NCBI RefSeq assembly: GCF_028550395.1
Contig: NZ_JAQQKW010000004.1
Coordinates: 352,760-416,759 of the forward strand
Direction of reading: 5' to 3'
Length of the DNA: 64,000 nucleotides
DNA from: Asticcacaulis currens
GTDB lineage: Bacteria; Pseudomonadota; Alphaproteobacteria; Caulobacterales; Caulobacteraceae
Shown one piece after another: positions 47,491 through 56,917 of this stretch (within the stretch, counting starts at the first letter, position 1; each line of letters begins with the position of its first letter). The notes under the pieces are model-generated. The model did no database searches. It saw only the letters and a list, made by a program, of their open reading frames with translations, and was not told where the DNA came from. Both the position numbers and the translations under genes were made by a program.

Positions 47491-49761
47491 ATGCCGATTT
47501 CGCTTTCCCGCCGTCACCTTCTGGTCACCGTCGCAGCCACCGGGGCGTCTCTGGCCCTGCCCGCTCAGGCGCAGGGCTCCCGCATTGACCGTCAGGCGCT
47601 GGTGCGGCGGCACAACCCGATCCTGACCACGCCTGATCCGCATGCGCCTTTGATGGTGGGCAATGGGAATATCGGCTTGACGGCGGACATTACCGGCCTT
47701 CAGACCTTTACCGAGCCCTATTCGAAAATCGCGCCGCTGCTGATTGAGGCGCAATGGGCGTGGCACAGCTTCCCCAATCCGCAGGGCTATACGGTCCGCG
47801 ATACGCAGATCGAGATCGACGTGCGCGGGCAAAAGCGCCGCTATGGCTATCTTAAAGACTGGGCCGAGGCCGCGAAGAACCCCGCGGTCGCATGGATCCG
47901 CGAAAACCCGCACCGCTTCTCACTGGGGCGGCTGTCTCTCGACCTGCGGGCAAAGGATGGGACACCTGCGCGCTTTGCGGATATTAACGAGACGCAGCAG
48001 ACGCTCGACCTGTGGACTGGCACGCTGACCAGCCGCTTTGTCTATGACGCAGAGGCCGTGACAGTCGTGACCCGCGTCCTGCCCGACAGCGACACGATCA
48101 TGGCTGAGGTCACCTCGGCGCTGGTGACGCAGGGGCGGCTGGGCGTTTTTGTGCGTTTTGCGGGTGTGTCGAAGACGCTGAACCCCGACCCGTCGGACTG
48201 GACGAACCCGGACGCGCACATCACGACCGAGATATCGCGCAAGGCCGGTGAAGTGCGCCTGAAGCGTCAGATCGACGCGACCACCTATCACGCGGCCATC
48301 GCCGCCCCGGGGGCCGGTATCGAAGCGATCGCGCCGCACAGCTATCGGGTCAGCGCCAAAACGCCGACCCTGACGGTCATGGCGTCCTTTTCGCCTGATC
48401 CCATTGCGGCCCTGCCACAGCCCGGCATGGCCAAGGCGGCCACTGAAACCCACTGGATCGACTATTGGTCGAAGGGCGGGATGGTTGATTTCAGCGGCTC
48501 GACCGATCCGCGTGCGCCGGAGCTGGAGCGCCGGGTCATCCTGTCGCAATATCTGATGGCGGTGAATGCGGCCGGGGCCTTCCCGCCGCAGGAGGAGGGG
48601 CTGTTCTCGAATAGCTGGAATGGCAAGTCGCACCTTGAGATGCACCCCTGGCATTCGGCGCACTTTGCCCTGTGGGGCCGGCCGCACCTTCTGGAAAAGA
48701 GCCTCGGCTGGTATGTGACCTTCCTGCCCAAGGCGAAGGCGCGCGCCGCCGAGCAGGGATTGAAAGGCGCGTGGTGGCCCAAGATGATCGGGCAGGATGG
48801 CGTCGATAGTCCGTCCAAGGTCTCGCCCTTCATCATGTGGCAGCAGCCGCACCCCATTTATATGTGTGAACTTCTGTATCGGGCAGGCGATAGCGGGCGC
48901 ATCCTCAAAACCTATGGCGAACTGGTCGAACAGAGCGCCGAATTGCTCGCGTCCTTCCCCTATCTCGACGAACAGACGGGCAAGTACCGGCTGGGGCCGC
49001 CGATCATTCCGGTGCAGGAGAATTTCGACCCCCTGACCACCTATGATCCGGCCTTTGAGGTGGCCTATTATCGTTGGGGGATCGAGACGGCACAGGCGTG
49101 GCGCGAGCGGGCGGGTAGGGGCCGCCGTGCCGACTGGGACGCGGTTCTCACCAAATGGCCGGACCTGCCGCAAAAGGACGGCCTCTATCTGCCTGTGCGT
49201 TCTGAGCCCGGTTTCTGGGACAAGGCGGCGGGCGCGTGCAGATCAAATGCCTTAGATGAGGTATGCCAGAACCGCGACCACCCCTCCTTCCTGATGCCGC
49301 TGGGCTGGTTGCCGGGCCGGGATGTCGATAAGCCCACTATGCGCCGCACGCTGGACCGTCTGAAACGCGACTGGGATTTGCGCCAGACCTGGGGCTGGGA
49401 TTACGCCATGATCGCAATGACGGCGGCGCGGCTGAACGCGCCGCAAGAGGCCATCGACTGGCTGTTTTTCGACGCCAAAAACAACCACTATGGCCAAAGC
49501 GGCATGACGCCGCGCGTACATCTCGATGCCCATGCCGCGGCCTTTGTGCCGACCACAACGGGTGCCGGGGCGCAGGCCGATGCCGGGCCGGACGGGCCGG
49601 GCTATCAACGCGCCGCCGAAACCTATTTCCCGTCCAACGGCAGTCTTCTGATGGCCGTCGCCCTGATGGCCGGCGGCTGGGACGGGCAGGGCGAAGCGGC
49701 GCCCGGTTTCCCCAAAACCGGCTGGCGCGTGCGGGCGGAGGGTCTGCGGCCGTCCTTATAA
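47491..49761 (+). CDS. Six-hairpin glycosidase-like secreted protein
   Basis: A 756-aa protein with a twin-arginine-like signal (SRRHLLVTVAATGASLALPA, cleavage after AQA). The N-terminal part contains RHNPILTTPDPHAPLMVGNG and ADITGLQTF, and the central part has LEMHPWHSAHFALWGRPHLL. These match a group of poorly characterised (alpha/alpha)6 proteins with a beta-sandwich N-terminal domain, of the GH65/GH95 general fold. The catalytic activity is unknown. The ATG at 47491 follows AGGAAG. Divergent placement from pelA, sharing one promoter region, suggests a role in pectin or rhamnogalacturonan breakdown. Confidence 0.7.
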   Translation: MPISLSRRHLLVTVAATGASLALPAQAQGSRIDRQALVRRHNPILTTPDPHAPLMVGNGNIGLTADITGLQTFTEPYSKIAPLLIEAQWAWHSFPNPQGYTVRDTQIEIDVRGQKRRYGYLKDWAEAAKNPAVAWIRENPHRFSLGRLSLDLRAKDGTPARFADINETQQTLDLWTGTLTSRFVYDAEAVTVVTRVLPDSDTIMAEVTSALVTQGRLGVFVRFAGVSKTLNPDPSDWTNPDAHITTEISRKAGEVRLKRQIDATTYHAAIAAPGAGIEAIAPHSYRVSAKTPTLTVMASFSPDPIAALPQPGMAKAATETHWIDYWSKGGMVDFSGSTDPRAPELERRVILSQYLMAVNAAGAFPPQEEGLFSNSWNGKSHLEMHPWHSAHFALWGRPHLLEKSLGWYVTFLPKAKARAAEQGLKGAWWPKMIGQDGVDSPSKVSPFIMWQQPHPIYMCELLYRAGDSGRILKTYGELVEQSAELLASFPYLDEQTGKYRLGPPIIPVQENFDPLTTYDPAFEVAYYRWGIETAQAWRERAGRGRRADWDAVLTKWPDLPQKDGLYLPVRSEPGFWDKAAGACRSNALDEVCQNRDHPSFLMPLGWLPGRDVDKPTMRRTLDRLKRDWDLRQTWGWDYAMIAMTAARLNAPQEAIDWLFFDAKNNHYGQSGMTPRVHLDAHAAAFVPTTTGAGAQADAGPDGPGYQRAAETYFPSNGSLLMAVALMAGGWDGQGEAAPGFPKTGWRVRAEGLRPSL

Positions 49762-49806
49762 AGGACCTGTAGCCACAGTTAGCCATTCGTGGCAATAAGT
49801 GGCTAC

Positions 49807-50280
49807 CTATCCCTTCACCGCCGCTTCGATCTTCGCCACGTCGATCTTGCCCATGGTCATCATGGCCTGAAAGGCGCGTTGCGCGACCTCGCCGCCCTGC
49901 GTCATAGCCTCAGTTAAGGCGCGTGGCGTGATCTGCCACGACAGGCCCCAGCGGTCCTTGCACCAGCCGCACGCGCTTTCCTTGCCACCATTGCCGACAA
50001 TCGCATCCCAATAGCGGTCGGTTTCGGCCTGATCTTCGGTGGCGATCTGGAACGAAAAGGCCTCGGTTTGCTGGAAGGCATCGCCGCCATTAAGCCCCAG
50101 ACAGGGAATGCCGCAGACAGTGAATTCGACGGTGAGAACCTGACCCGCCTTGCCACCCGGAAAGTCGGTCGGAGCCTTATGCACGGCGGTCACCGCACTG
50201 TCAGGAAAGACGCTGGCGTAAAAGCGCGCGGCCTCTTCGGCCTCGCGCGCGTACCACAGGCAGATGGTGTTCTTGTGCAT
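49807..50280 (-). CDS. VOC family protein, PhnB-like
   Basis: A 157-aa protein of the vicinal oxygen chelate fold, PhnB/3-demethylubiquinone methyltransferase-like subgroup. It begins NTICLWYAREAEEAARFY and has DFPGGKAGQVLTVEFTVCG and CGWCKDRWGLSWQITP, all typical of this subgroup. The C-terminal FQAMMTMGKIDVAKIEAA tail is also characteristic. Its substrate is unknown; members are often annotated as glyoxalase-like. The start at 50280 has GGAGGAGA upstream. It does not look linked to the glycan genes around it. Confidence 0.9.
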   Translation of the reverse strand: MHKNTICLWYAREAEEAARFYASVFPDSAVTAVHKAPTDFPGGKAGQVLTVEFTVCGIPCLGLNGGDAFQQTEAFSFQIATEDQAETDRYWDAIVGNGGKESACGWCKDRWGLSWQITPRALTEAMTQGGEVAQRAFQAMMTMGKIDVAKIEAAVKG

Positions 50281-50499
50281 GGAAATCTCCTCCGTCTTTT
50301 TGCCTGCACCTTAGACCTCTCTGCCCGCGCTCACCATGCCGAATGTCAGGCGGAACCCTAAAATGCGCAAAAAAAAGAGAAGCAGGCGCTTCGAAAAAAT
50401 AAGAAATAAAATCAGATATTTATTAAATCCAGGATGGAGATTGAAAAAACGAAGCCAAACTGCCATTATTAAACCAAATTGAAATAATTAAACAGCACC

Positions 50500-50734
50500 C
50501 AAGCGACGCTTCAAGGCGCTGTTTCTGACCCTATCTGGCCTCCGCCCGGGTGTGAGGCCTGCCCCACTCTGACGACCCAAACGGTCCATGGCCGGTGATG
50601 GGACGTATGTGAGAACGTGAGCGTGTATCTGATCACGTAGTTACCCGGCTCCCGGTCTTGATGTTTTAAGGCCTGGTTCGGTTTTATTTCTCTCTCAGAC
50701 TTTCACCCACTGTCTTCGGACAGTGGGTTTTTTT
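50500..50734 (+). ncRNA. Candidate small RNA with its own terminator
   Basis: An untranslated transcript is proposed because the terminator at 50706-50734 is directional (plus strand) and the nearest plus-strand gene ends 940 bases upstream, with an antisense gene in between. Two stable hairpins lie inside the segment. The 5' end is not defined; an A+T-rich stretch around 50455-50495 could hold the promoter. It does not match tmRNA, SRP RNA or RNase P by the motifs I know. 6S RNA was considered but not supported. Confidence 0.4.
50706..50734 (+). terminator. Strong intrinsic terminator, orphan on the plus strand
   Basis: Arms CCCACTGTC (50706-50714) and GACAGTGGG (50719-50727) pair perfectly around a TTCG tetraloop, followed by seven T. 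The TTCG loop and U-run are textbook features. On the minus strand there is no U-run, so it is not the terminator of the GH2 gene that ends at 50763. Confidence 0.9.
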
Positions 50735-50762
50735 CGGGCTACGAGGCCAATGGGATAAGGAT

Positions 50763-53474
50763 CTAGTGGGCTGCAATGGCGAGGTGAGCGCTATTGAGAC
50801 CCTCCGACTGTGCCCGTAAACTCAGCAGGCCCTTCTGCCCCGGCTTCGCGCGCACAATGGCCAGAGCCAGTCCGTTGAAGGCTTTGCGCGTGGGCGAGGG
50901 GAAGGCCGTAAAATCGGTCGGATCGCCATTGTCCGTGGCAACGATCTCGCCCGGACCTTCCAGCGTGAAGGTCACCGTCTCCTTGGCGAAGGGTACGGTC
51001 TCGCCCTTGTCATCGACAATGCGCAGGGTGACGAAGCTCAGGTCCTTGCCATCGGCATCAATCACGCTGCGGTCGGCTTCCAGCGTCAGGGCGCGGGCGG
51101 CCCCCGTGGTCTGGCGACGCGCCTCGGCCCACGGCTTGCCGTCCTTATAGACGACGGCGCGAATTTCGCCCGGTTCGTAGATGACGTAGTCCCAGCGCAG
51201 TCGGTATTCGAACGGGCGCTTCTTGATCCGCCCCTGCGACTTGCCATTGACGAACAGCTCGGCCTCATCCCCGTTGGTGAACAGGTGTACTGGCGTCACC
51301 TCCCCCTCACGGCCATTTCCCGTATCTTTGGCCCAGTTCCAGTGCGGCAGCAGATGCGCCACCGGCAGGTCGGGACGCCACCGCGCCTGATAGAGCCAGA
51401 AGCGGTCCTTCTTGAAGCCTGCCAGATCAATAATGCCGAAATAGGAACTGCGTGCCTCGTAATAGGGGGTGGGCTCGCCCAGATAATCCCAGCCGGTCCA
51501 CACAAATTCGCCGGCCACATAGGGGTTCTGATCCTGAGCAGCCCAGTTACGGTCGGGTGAGGAACCGAAGTCGGCGGCAAACAGTTCGTAGGCACTGACC
51601 TGCCGGGTTTTGGGGTCGCCCCCGACGCCGGGACGCACCGGCCCGCTATTGGTACCGGGCACGGGAAACTGATACTCGCCGCGGCTTGACACGGCGGCAG
51701 AGCTTTCGCTCTGGAAGATGATCTTGTTGGGGAATTGGGCGCGGAAAGCCGGGAACTTACTGGGCAGGCTGCGGATGCCCGCCCCCTGATAGTTGAGACT
51801 GATCACGTCCATCTCCGCCGGCAGGGGCATGTCGGCCTGCGCCCAGTTCATCGCATTGGTGACCGGTCGCGTCGTGTCCTCCTCGCGCAGGATAGTCACC
51901 AGCCGCCGGGCAATCTGTGCCCCTGCTTCGCCGGAATACTGCTCGCCCACCTCATTGCCGACGCTCCAGATGACGATCGAGGGGTGATTGCGGTCGCGCC
52001 TAAGCATGGCGCGCAGATCAGCCTCGTGCCAGTCGGGGAAGATCAGGTGGAAGTCGAGGGGCGTCTTGCGCTTTTCCCAACAGTCAAACACCTCATCCAG
52101 CACCACAATCCCCATCCGGTCACACAGGTCCAGCAGTTCCGGGGCGGGCGGGTTGTGGCTCATGCGCAGGGCATTGCACCCCATCTCCATGAGCATCTCC
52201 AGTTGCCGCTCAGCCGCCCGCACATTGAAGGCCGCCCCAAGCGCGCCGAGGTCATGGTGGTTATTGACCCCCTGAAGCGGCACAAACCGGTCATTGATAA
52301 AAAGGCCTTTGTCCGCGTCGAAGCGCAGGCTGCGGATGCCGAAGGGGGTCTCATAGCGGTCGATTTCACGCGTGCCCTGCATAAGGCTCGTCACCGCGAC
52401 ATAGCGGTTGGGCACCTGCGTCGGCGGTGGCCCCCACAGGCGGGGTTGTAAAACGGTAACTGAGGCTTTGACGACGGTGCTCGATGCGGCGGCCACGTGC
52501 ACGGACTGGCGCGGGGTTTCGCTGATGGCGCGGCCGCTGGGCTTCCCCTTTGCGTCCAGCGCGTATAGGCGCGTGACGAGCGTGATATCGGCCGCTTCAG
52601 TGCCATCATTATCAACGCGGGTGACGATATCGACCGTGGCCTCGTTCTGAGAGACGCGCGGTGTGGTGATCTGCGTGCCCCAGTGGGCCACATGCACCCT
52701 GTCGGTCTTGACCAGCCAGACATTGCGATAAAGCCCCGCTCCCGGATACCAACGTGCCGACTCCGGCGGGTTGTCGAGGCGGATGACGATGTGGTTGGCA
52801 CCGCCGTAGGTCAGGTGCGGCGTCAGGTCGAGACGGAAGGAATTGTAGCCGTAGGGCCAGCCCCCGACGAGGCGTTCATTGCACCAGACGGTGGCATAGG
52901 ACATGGCCCCGTCGATATCGAGGAACAGGCAACGGCCCTTGTCGGAGGCCGGGACGTGCACCTCGCGCCGATACCACGCCGGTCCCCAGGTCTTCAGCCG
53001 CCCCATGCCGCCATAGGGGCCGGTCCCCAGAAACGGGCCCGCGATGGCCCAGTCATGCGGCAGGGTAACCGCTTTCCAGTGGGAGTCATCAAAGGCGGAT
53101 TGCACCCAGGTTACCTGTGCCCCCGGATGACCTTCGGGTCGGACGTGGCGTTTGTTGGGATCAGAGATAAAGGGATTGGCCGTCGGCAATATCCACGGTT
53201 TCAGCACGGGCCGCGTGGCGCTGACCTGAGTGGCATCGACGGGTCGGGCGTCCGCCTCCTTGCCATCCTCGCTCTTTTTGATCTCGGGACGGACGTCGTA
53301 GTCCAGGGCGCCGTTCAGGCCCTCGGGATCGCCCGCATGAAAGCGCCAGCCCTCATTGAGCGACAGGCGTTCGCGTCCGTTTCGGGCTTTGGCGACCGAC
53401 GTCTTTGGCAAAAGGCTCGTCGCGGCGGCCGCTGTCAGCAGGGCCCTTCGGGTGGTTGGAATGGCTGGGGTCAT
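50763..53474 (-). CDS. GH2 family glycoside hydrolase (beta-galactosidase-like)
   Basis: A 903-aa exported enzyme with a twin-arginine-type signal (TTRRALLTAAAATSLLP). It has an N-terminal sugar-binding domain (PHDWAIAGPF), an immunoglobulin-like domain, a TIM barrel and C-terminal DUF4982/Ig-like domains. The acid/base Glu is in WSVGNEVGEQ, the nucleophile Glu in FQSESSAAVS, and LRMSHNPP and LDEVFDCW are also family motifs. GH2 enzymes act on beta-galactosides, beta-glucuronides or beta-mannosides; the exact sugar cannot be read. The start MTPAIPTTRR (53474) is preferred because the signal begins there. It follows the TonB receptor gene in the same direction. Confidence 0.9.
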   Translation of the reverse strand: MTPAIPTTRRALLTAAAATSLLPKTSVAKARNGRERLSLNEGWRFHAGDPEGLNGALDYDVRPEIKKSEDGKEADARPVDATQVSATRPVLKPWILPTANPFISDPNKRHVRPEGHPGAQVTWVQSAFDDSHWKAVTLPHDWAIAGPFLGTGPYGGMGRLKTWGPAWYRREVHVPASDKGRCLFLDIDGAMSYATVWCNERLVGGWPYGYNSFRLDLTPHLTYGGANHIVIRLDNPPESARWYPGAGLYRNVWLVKTDRVHVAHWGTQITTPRVSQNEATVDIVTRVDNDGTEAADITLVTRLYALDAKGKPSGRAISETPRQSVHVAAASSTVVKASVTVLQPRLWGPPPTQVPNRYVAVTSLMQGTREIDRYETPFGIRSLRFDADKGLFINDRFVPLQGVNNHHDLGALGAAFNVRAAERQLEMLMEMGCNALRMSHNPPAPELLDLCDRMGIVVLDEVFDCWEKRKTPLDFHLIFPDWHEADLRAMLRRDRNHPSIVIWSVGNEVGEQYSGEAGAQIARRLVTILREEDTTRPVTNAMNWAQADMPLPAEMDVISLNYQGAGIRSLPSKFPAFRAQFPNKIIFQSESSAAVSSRGEYQFPVPGTNSGPVRPGVGGDPKTRQVSAYELFAADFGSSPDRNWAAQDQNPYVAGEFVWTGWDYLGEPTPYYEARSSYFGIIDLAGFKKDRFWLYQARWRPDLPVAHLLPHWNWAKDTGNGREGEVTPVHLFTNGDEAELFVNGKSQGRIKKRPFEYRLRWDYVIYEPGEIRAVVYKDGKPWAEARRQTTGAARALTLEADRSVIDADGKDLSFVTLRIVDDKGETVPFAKETVTFTLEGPGEIVATDNGDPTDFTAFPSPTRKAFNGLALAIVRAKPGQKGLLSLRAQSEGLNSAHLAIAAH

Positions 53475-53550
53475 GCGCAGTTTTTCCCTGACGCGATAAA
53501 AGTCGTCAGCTTGTTTGTGAAGGGCCAAAAGGTCCGAGCAAGTATCCTAA

Positions 53551-53587
53551 AGAAAAAAAGACGGACAGGCCGGGAAAAGCCTGTCCG
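53551..53587 (-). terminator. Intrinsic terminator after the second TonB receptor gene
   Basis: Arms CGGACAGGC (53562-53570) and GCCTGTCCG (53579-53587) pair over nine bases. On the minus strand the stem is followed by a U-run (A-rich at 53551-53560). It separates the receptor gene from the GH2 gene downstream, which therefore probably depends on read-through or its own promoter. Confidence 0.8.
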
Positions 53588-53614
53588 CCCAGAGGGACGT
53601 TTCGGGGAGACAGA

Positions 53615-56476
53615 TCAGAACTTGCTGCGCCAGCCGAGGTGATAGGTGGCGCCGGGGTTAAAGTGGCTGTAGGCCGCGTTGGCATAACCGAAGTTGGTGC
53701 GGAACGGCTCATTGGTGATGTTGGTGGCTTCGAAGGTCAACTGACCCTTCTGACCGAACCAGTCGGTATTGTAGCTGGCCGACAGATCGACCTGGGCCCG
53801 GTCCGCCGCGATCAGAGGCAGAAGCAGCCCGTTTTGCGGGGCACCCGCGGCGATGCGTTCGTCGAACCACACATAGCTGGCGCGGACCGAGAACAGGTCG
53901 TTCTCATAATAGGCAGTGGCATTGACCGTCTGTGGCGAAAGCTGCGCCGCTGCCCCGTCCTTTTCGTCGTCCAGATGTGTGTAGTTGGCGCTGAAGCCCA
54001 GACCGTCAACGATGAAGTCGAGCGGTTGCACCCATCCCAGTTCGACGCCGGTCAGATTGATGGTGTTCACATTGACCGGCTGGTTGACGAAAACATCGGC
54101 GGTGGCGGGGCCGCCACGGTCATTGATCGCTTGCTGCTGCTGGGCCGTCAGAGACGCAAAGTCGATACCGAGGTCGGTGAACTTGCGCGTTGATTGCTGC
54201 ACGACCGTGTAGCCGGTGACGGTCTTCTTGAAGAGGGCCAGACTGACGTAGCCGAGACCTCCGGTGTAGTATTCGGCCCCGAAGTCGAGATTGTCCGAAT
54301 AGTAGGGTTGCAGTGACGGGTTGCCCGCAGATGCCGTTTGCGCTGACGGATCAGAGAAGCTGACGCCCGGCAGCAGATTGTTCGGATTGGCGCGGGTCAG
54401 GGTCTTGGAGGCGGCGGCGCGCAGCAGCAGCTTGTCCGTCACCATGGTCGAGACGTTGAGCGACGGCAGGTTGGCGCTGTAGGTGGTGCTGGCCGTTACG
54501 AACTGACGCACACCGTTGACGGTGACCGGGCCGGTCACGGTCTGATCCGTCACCGCGCGGCGTACACCCGCATTGACCTTGAACACCAGACCGGCAAGCG
54601 GCACCTGGGTGTTGTATTCGATATAGGCGCCCTTGTTCTTTTCGTTGATCACGCCCGAAGGGGTGCCCAGCGCCGAGTTGTTGGTGAAAGGCGCGGCGCT
54701 CTTGAACGCAGCATAGTTGGTGGCGGCCTTCAGCTTGTTGAGGTCCGGCAGGATGTACTGTGTAAAGCCCGGCGTGCCGTCGAGTATGTGCGTGAAGTCC
54801 GAAGCCGGCCCAACGCCCAGATAGCTGGCGATGGCGCTTTGCGGCACGGCAGCGAAGGTGGCGGTCTGGTAGTTGGCCGAGTTGTCGAAGGCCGTGATCT
54901 TGCGATCGGCCTCGTCGTAGGCCGCCCCGACCTTCAGCGATGCACCGCTCTCGAAGTCGTAGGTCAGATCCGCGTGGGCACCGGCCGTATAGGTCGAACG
55001 CTTGACGTTCTGGATATTCACACGGTTCCAGGTCCAGCCGAGGTTGGGATCGGCGATATTGCGGCTCGGCTTGATGGTCGGGATAATGCCGTCGTTGGTG
55101 TACTGGATCGTCAGCCCGGAGTTAAACGGCGTGTTGAACAGGAAGCTCGGGGCTTCACGGAAGAAGACCGAATGGGTGTAGTTGGCCGCGGCATCAAGGC
55201 GCAGTTTCGGCGAAATCTGCCAACCCACGCTGGGGTTGACGTTGACGAAGTCGAGGCGCTCATCGAACTTGCGCGCTTCGACAAACATGGCCGAATTGGC
55301 GAAGGTGCCTGAGGTGACCACATTGTTGGCATCGACCTTCAGATTGATCGGCACCATACCGCCGGTGGCGGCCGTCGAGGAGTTGCGCACGAACCAGTTG
55401 AAGCTCGACCGGTCGTATTCCCCCTTGGCCGACGCGGCCATGATGTCGAGCGCAAAGCGCAGGGTGTCCGAGGGGCGATATTCAACAGCCGTGATCAGGG
55501 TCAGGCGGTCACGGTGACCATCCACATAGTTGAGACGACCCAGGCGCGGGATCATGGCATTGGTCAACTGATTGGCCGTCAGGCCGGGATTGAGGGCCAG
55601 AAGCGCGTTCAGGTCGAGGGTAGCGCCAGTGGTCAGACCATTGCCGGCATTGGCCGGCACCACGGTGGCGAAGCTGAAATTGTTGCCCTGCGCGTTGCTG
55701 CACGCCGTGTCGGTCGTGGGGCACGCCAGGTTGGCATTGGTCCAGCCCACCGAGTCAAAGCCGTCCGACCGGGTGCGCTGACGCGAACCGGCCAGACCGA
55801 CCAGCACGCCCCACCTGTCCCAGGTTTTCGAGAAGGTGACGGCTCCACGCGGCGAGACGTCGCCGGAGGCTTCGCCGTAGGAGGCCGAAGCCGATACCGT
55901 CAGATGCTGACCCTTGTTGTCAAAGGGGCGGGCATTTTGCAGATTGACCAGCGACATGCCGCCTTCAAGCTGGCTGGCCGTCGGGGTTTTCGAGACGGTC
56001 AGGCGGGTGAACAGTTCCGATGGAAAGAGGTCGAGGTCCACTTCGCGGTTGGACGCCCCGCCGTCGATGCCGCCGTCAGAGGCCACCGCCACGCCGGCAT
56101 TGTTCAGCACGATCTTGGTGAAGCTGGCGCCCAGGCCGCGCACATTCACCTGCGTGCCTTCGCCCGTATAGCCGTTGCGTGAAATCTGGACGCCCGGTAC
56201 GCGTTGCAGGGATTCAGCGAGGTTCAGATCGGGGAATTTACCGATGTCCTGCGCAAAGATGGAATCCGAAAAATTGACCGAATTGCGTTTGGCGCGCGTG
56301 GCGTCCTGAAGGCTCTTACGATAGCCGGTGACCACAACTTCGGTGACGTCCGCACTGGCGGTGGGGGTGTCTGCGCTTTGGGCCTGCGCTGCGCTGAAGC
56401 TGAAACCGGCCAGAATGGTAGCAGACAAAAGGGCAAGGCGGGTCGCGCGCAGAACGCGCGTGTTTTGACGTATCAT
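53615..56476 (-). CDS. TonB-dependent outer-membrane receptor, second locus
   Basis: A 953-aa receptor with signal peptide ending FSFSAAQAQ, a TonB box-like EVVVTGYRKSLQ, and a plug with DLNLAESLQRVPGVQISRN and VNVRGLGASFTKIVL. The beta-barrel ends FNPGATYHLGWRSKF with the C-terminal Phe required for outer-membrane insertion. It is of the Caulobacter/Xanthomonas carbohydrate type and differs clearly from the receptor at 42338. Flanking GH2 and DUF4450 genes suggest a galactose- or rhamnogalacturonan-containing ligand (inference). Three GGTCAG repeats lie in its promoter region. Confidence 0.93.
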   Translation of the reverse strand: MIRQNTRVLRATRLALLSATILAGFSFSAAQAQSADTPTASADVTEVVVTGYRKSLQDATRAKRNSVNFSDSIFAQDIGKFPDLNLAESLQRVPGVQISRNGYTGEGTQVNVRGLGASFTKIVLNNAGVAVASDGGIDGGASNREVDLDLFPSELFTRLTVSKTPTASQLEGGMSLVNLQNARPFDNKGQHLTVSASASYGEASGDVSPRGAVTFSKTWDRWGVLVGLAGSRQRTRSDGFDSVGWTNANLACPTTDTACSNAQGNNFSFATVVPANAGNGLTTGATLDLNALLALNPGLTANQLTNAMIPRLGRLNYVDGHRDRLTLITAVEYRPSDTLRFALDIMAASAKGEYDRSSFNWFVRNSSTAATGGMVPINLKVDANNVVTSGTFANSAMFVEARKFDERLDFVNVNPSVGWQISPKLRLDAAANYTHSVFFREAPSFLFNTPFNSGLTIQYTNDGIIPTIKPSRNIADPNLGWTWNRVNIQNVKRSTYTAGAHADLTYDFESGASLKVGAAYDEADRKITAFDNSANYQTATFAAVPQSAIASYLGVGPASDFTHILDGTPGFTQYILPDLNKLKAATNYAAFKSAAPFTNNSALGTPSGVINEKNKGAYIEYNTQVPLAGLVFKVNAGVRRAVTDQTVTGPVTVNGVRQFVTASTTYSANLPSLNVSTMVTDKLLLRAAASKTLTRANPNNLLPGVSFSDPSAQTASAGNPSLQPYYSDNLDFGAEYYTGGLGYVSLALFKKTVTGYTVVQQSTRKFTDLGIDFASLTAQQQQAINDRGGPATADVFVNQPVNVNTINLTGVELGWVQPLDFIVDGLGFSANYTHLDDEKDGAAAQLSPQTVNATAYYENDLFSVRASYVWFDERIAAGAPQNGLLLPLIAADRAQVDLSASYNTDWFGQKGQLTFEATNITNEPFRTNFGYANAAYSHFNPGATYHLGWRSKF

Positions 56477-56917
56477 GGGGCTCCTCCCGTTGGAAAGTGG
56501 TGACGGTTCTGCGGGCGCGGGCCCTTCCGTCTTGTTTTATGGTAACGCTCACATTCTTACAGGGGTCAGATTTATTTTGTCAATTAGGTCAGTCCAATAT
56601 TTGTATAACCGTCTCTTTTTGGTCAGGGTAAGCCCGTACGTACCCTGCTTTTCAATAAAAACAAGCAGATAGAAAGTGGCGGGATTTGATTTAGCGCTGT
56701 AGGAGGCACTTATAATGTTATAAATGTGCATATTTGTGTGACAAATATTGCGTCTCCCGCGACGTTGCCTCGGAAGTAGGTAGACTTCGTGCCAGATAAC
56801 CTACAGATCAGCCTTCAACATTGGTCTGACAAAATGAATCGTTTTTTCGGCCAAAGGCGCGTCGTCCCGAAGAGACATCGGCGTATCCGGGCTGACGCCC
56901 ATCCGGGAGCAAAGCGG
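56477..56917. promoter_or_regulatory. Upstream region of the second TonB receptor gene
   Basis: On the minus strand a TTGACA word (56583-56578) is followed after 18 bases by TAAGAA, a plausible sigma-70-type promoter about 77 bases before the receptor start. GGTCAG occurs as direct repeats at 56564-56569, 56587-56592 and 56621-56626 (spacing 23 and 34), overlapping this promoter. No gene is supported in the gap. Confidence 0.4.

Larger units (their letters stand above)
50281..50762. other. Gene-free region with structured G+C-rich right half
   Basis: The left ~200 bases are A+T-rich with no coding frame. From about 50500 the composition changes to G+C-rich and several hairpins can be drawn: GGCCTC/GAGGCC (50537-50559) and ACGTGA/TCACGT (50615-50638). 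The plus strand ends in a strong intrinsic terminator at 50706-50734. No plus-strand gene exists for that terminator to serve. Confidence 0.6.

Noticed and set aside
50500..50734. Structured RNA considered as tmRNA, SRP RNA or a riboswitch
   Set aside because: None of the conserved motifs of tmRNA or SRP RNA is visible, and there is no downstream plus-strand gene for a riboswitch to control.
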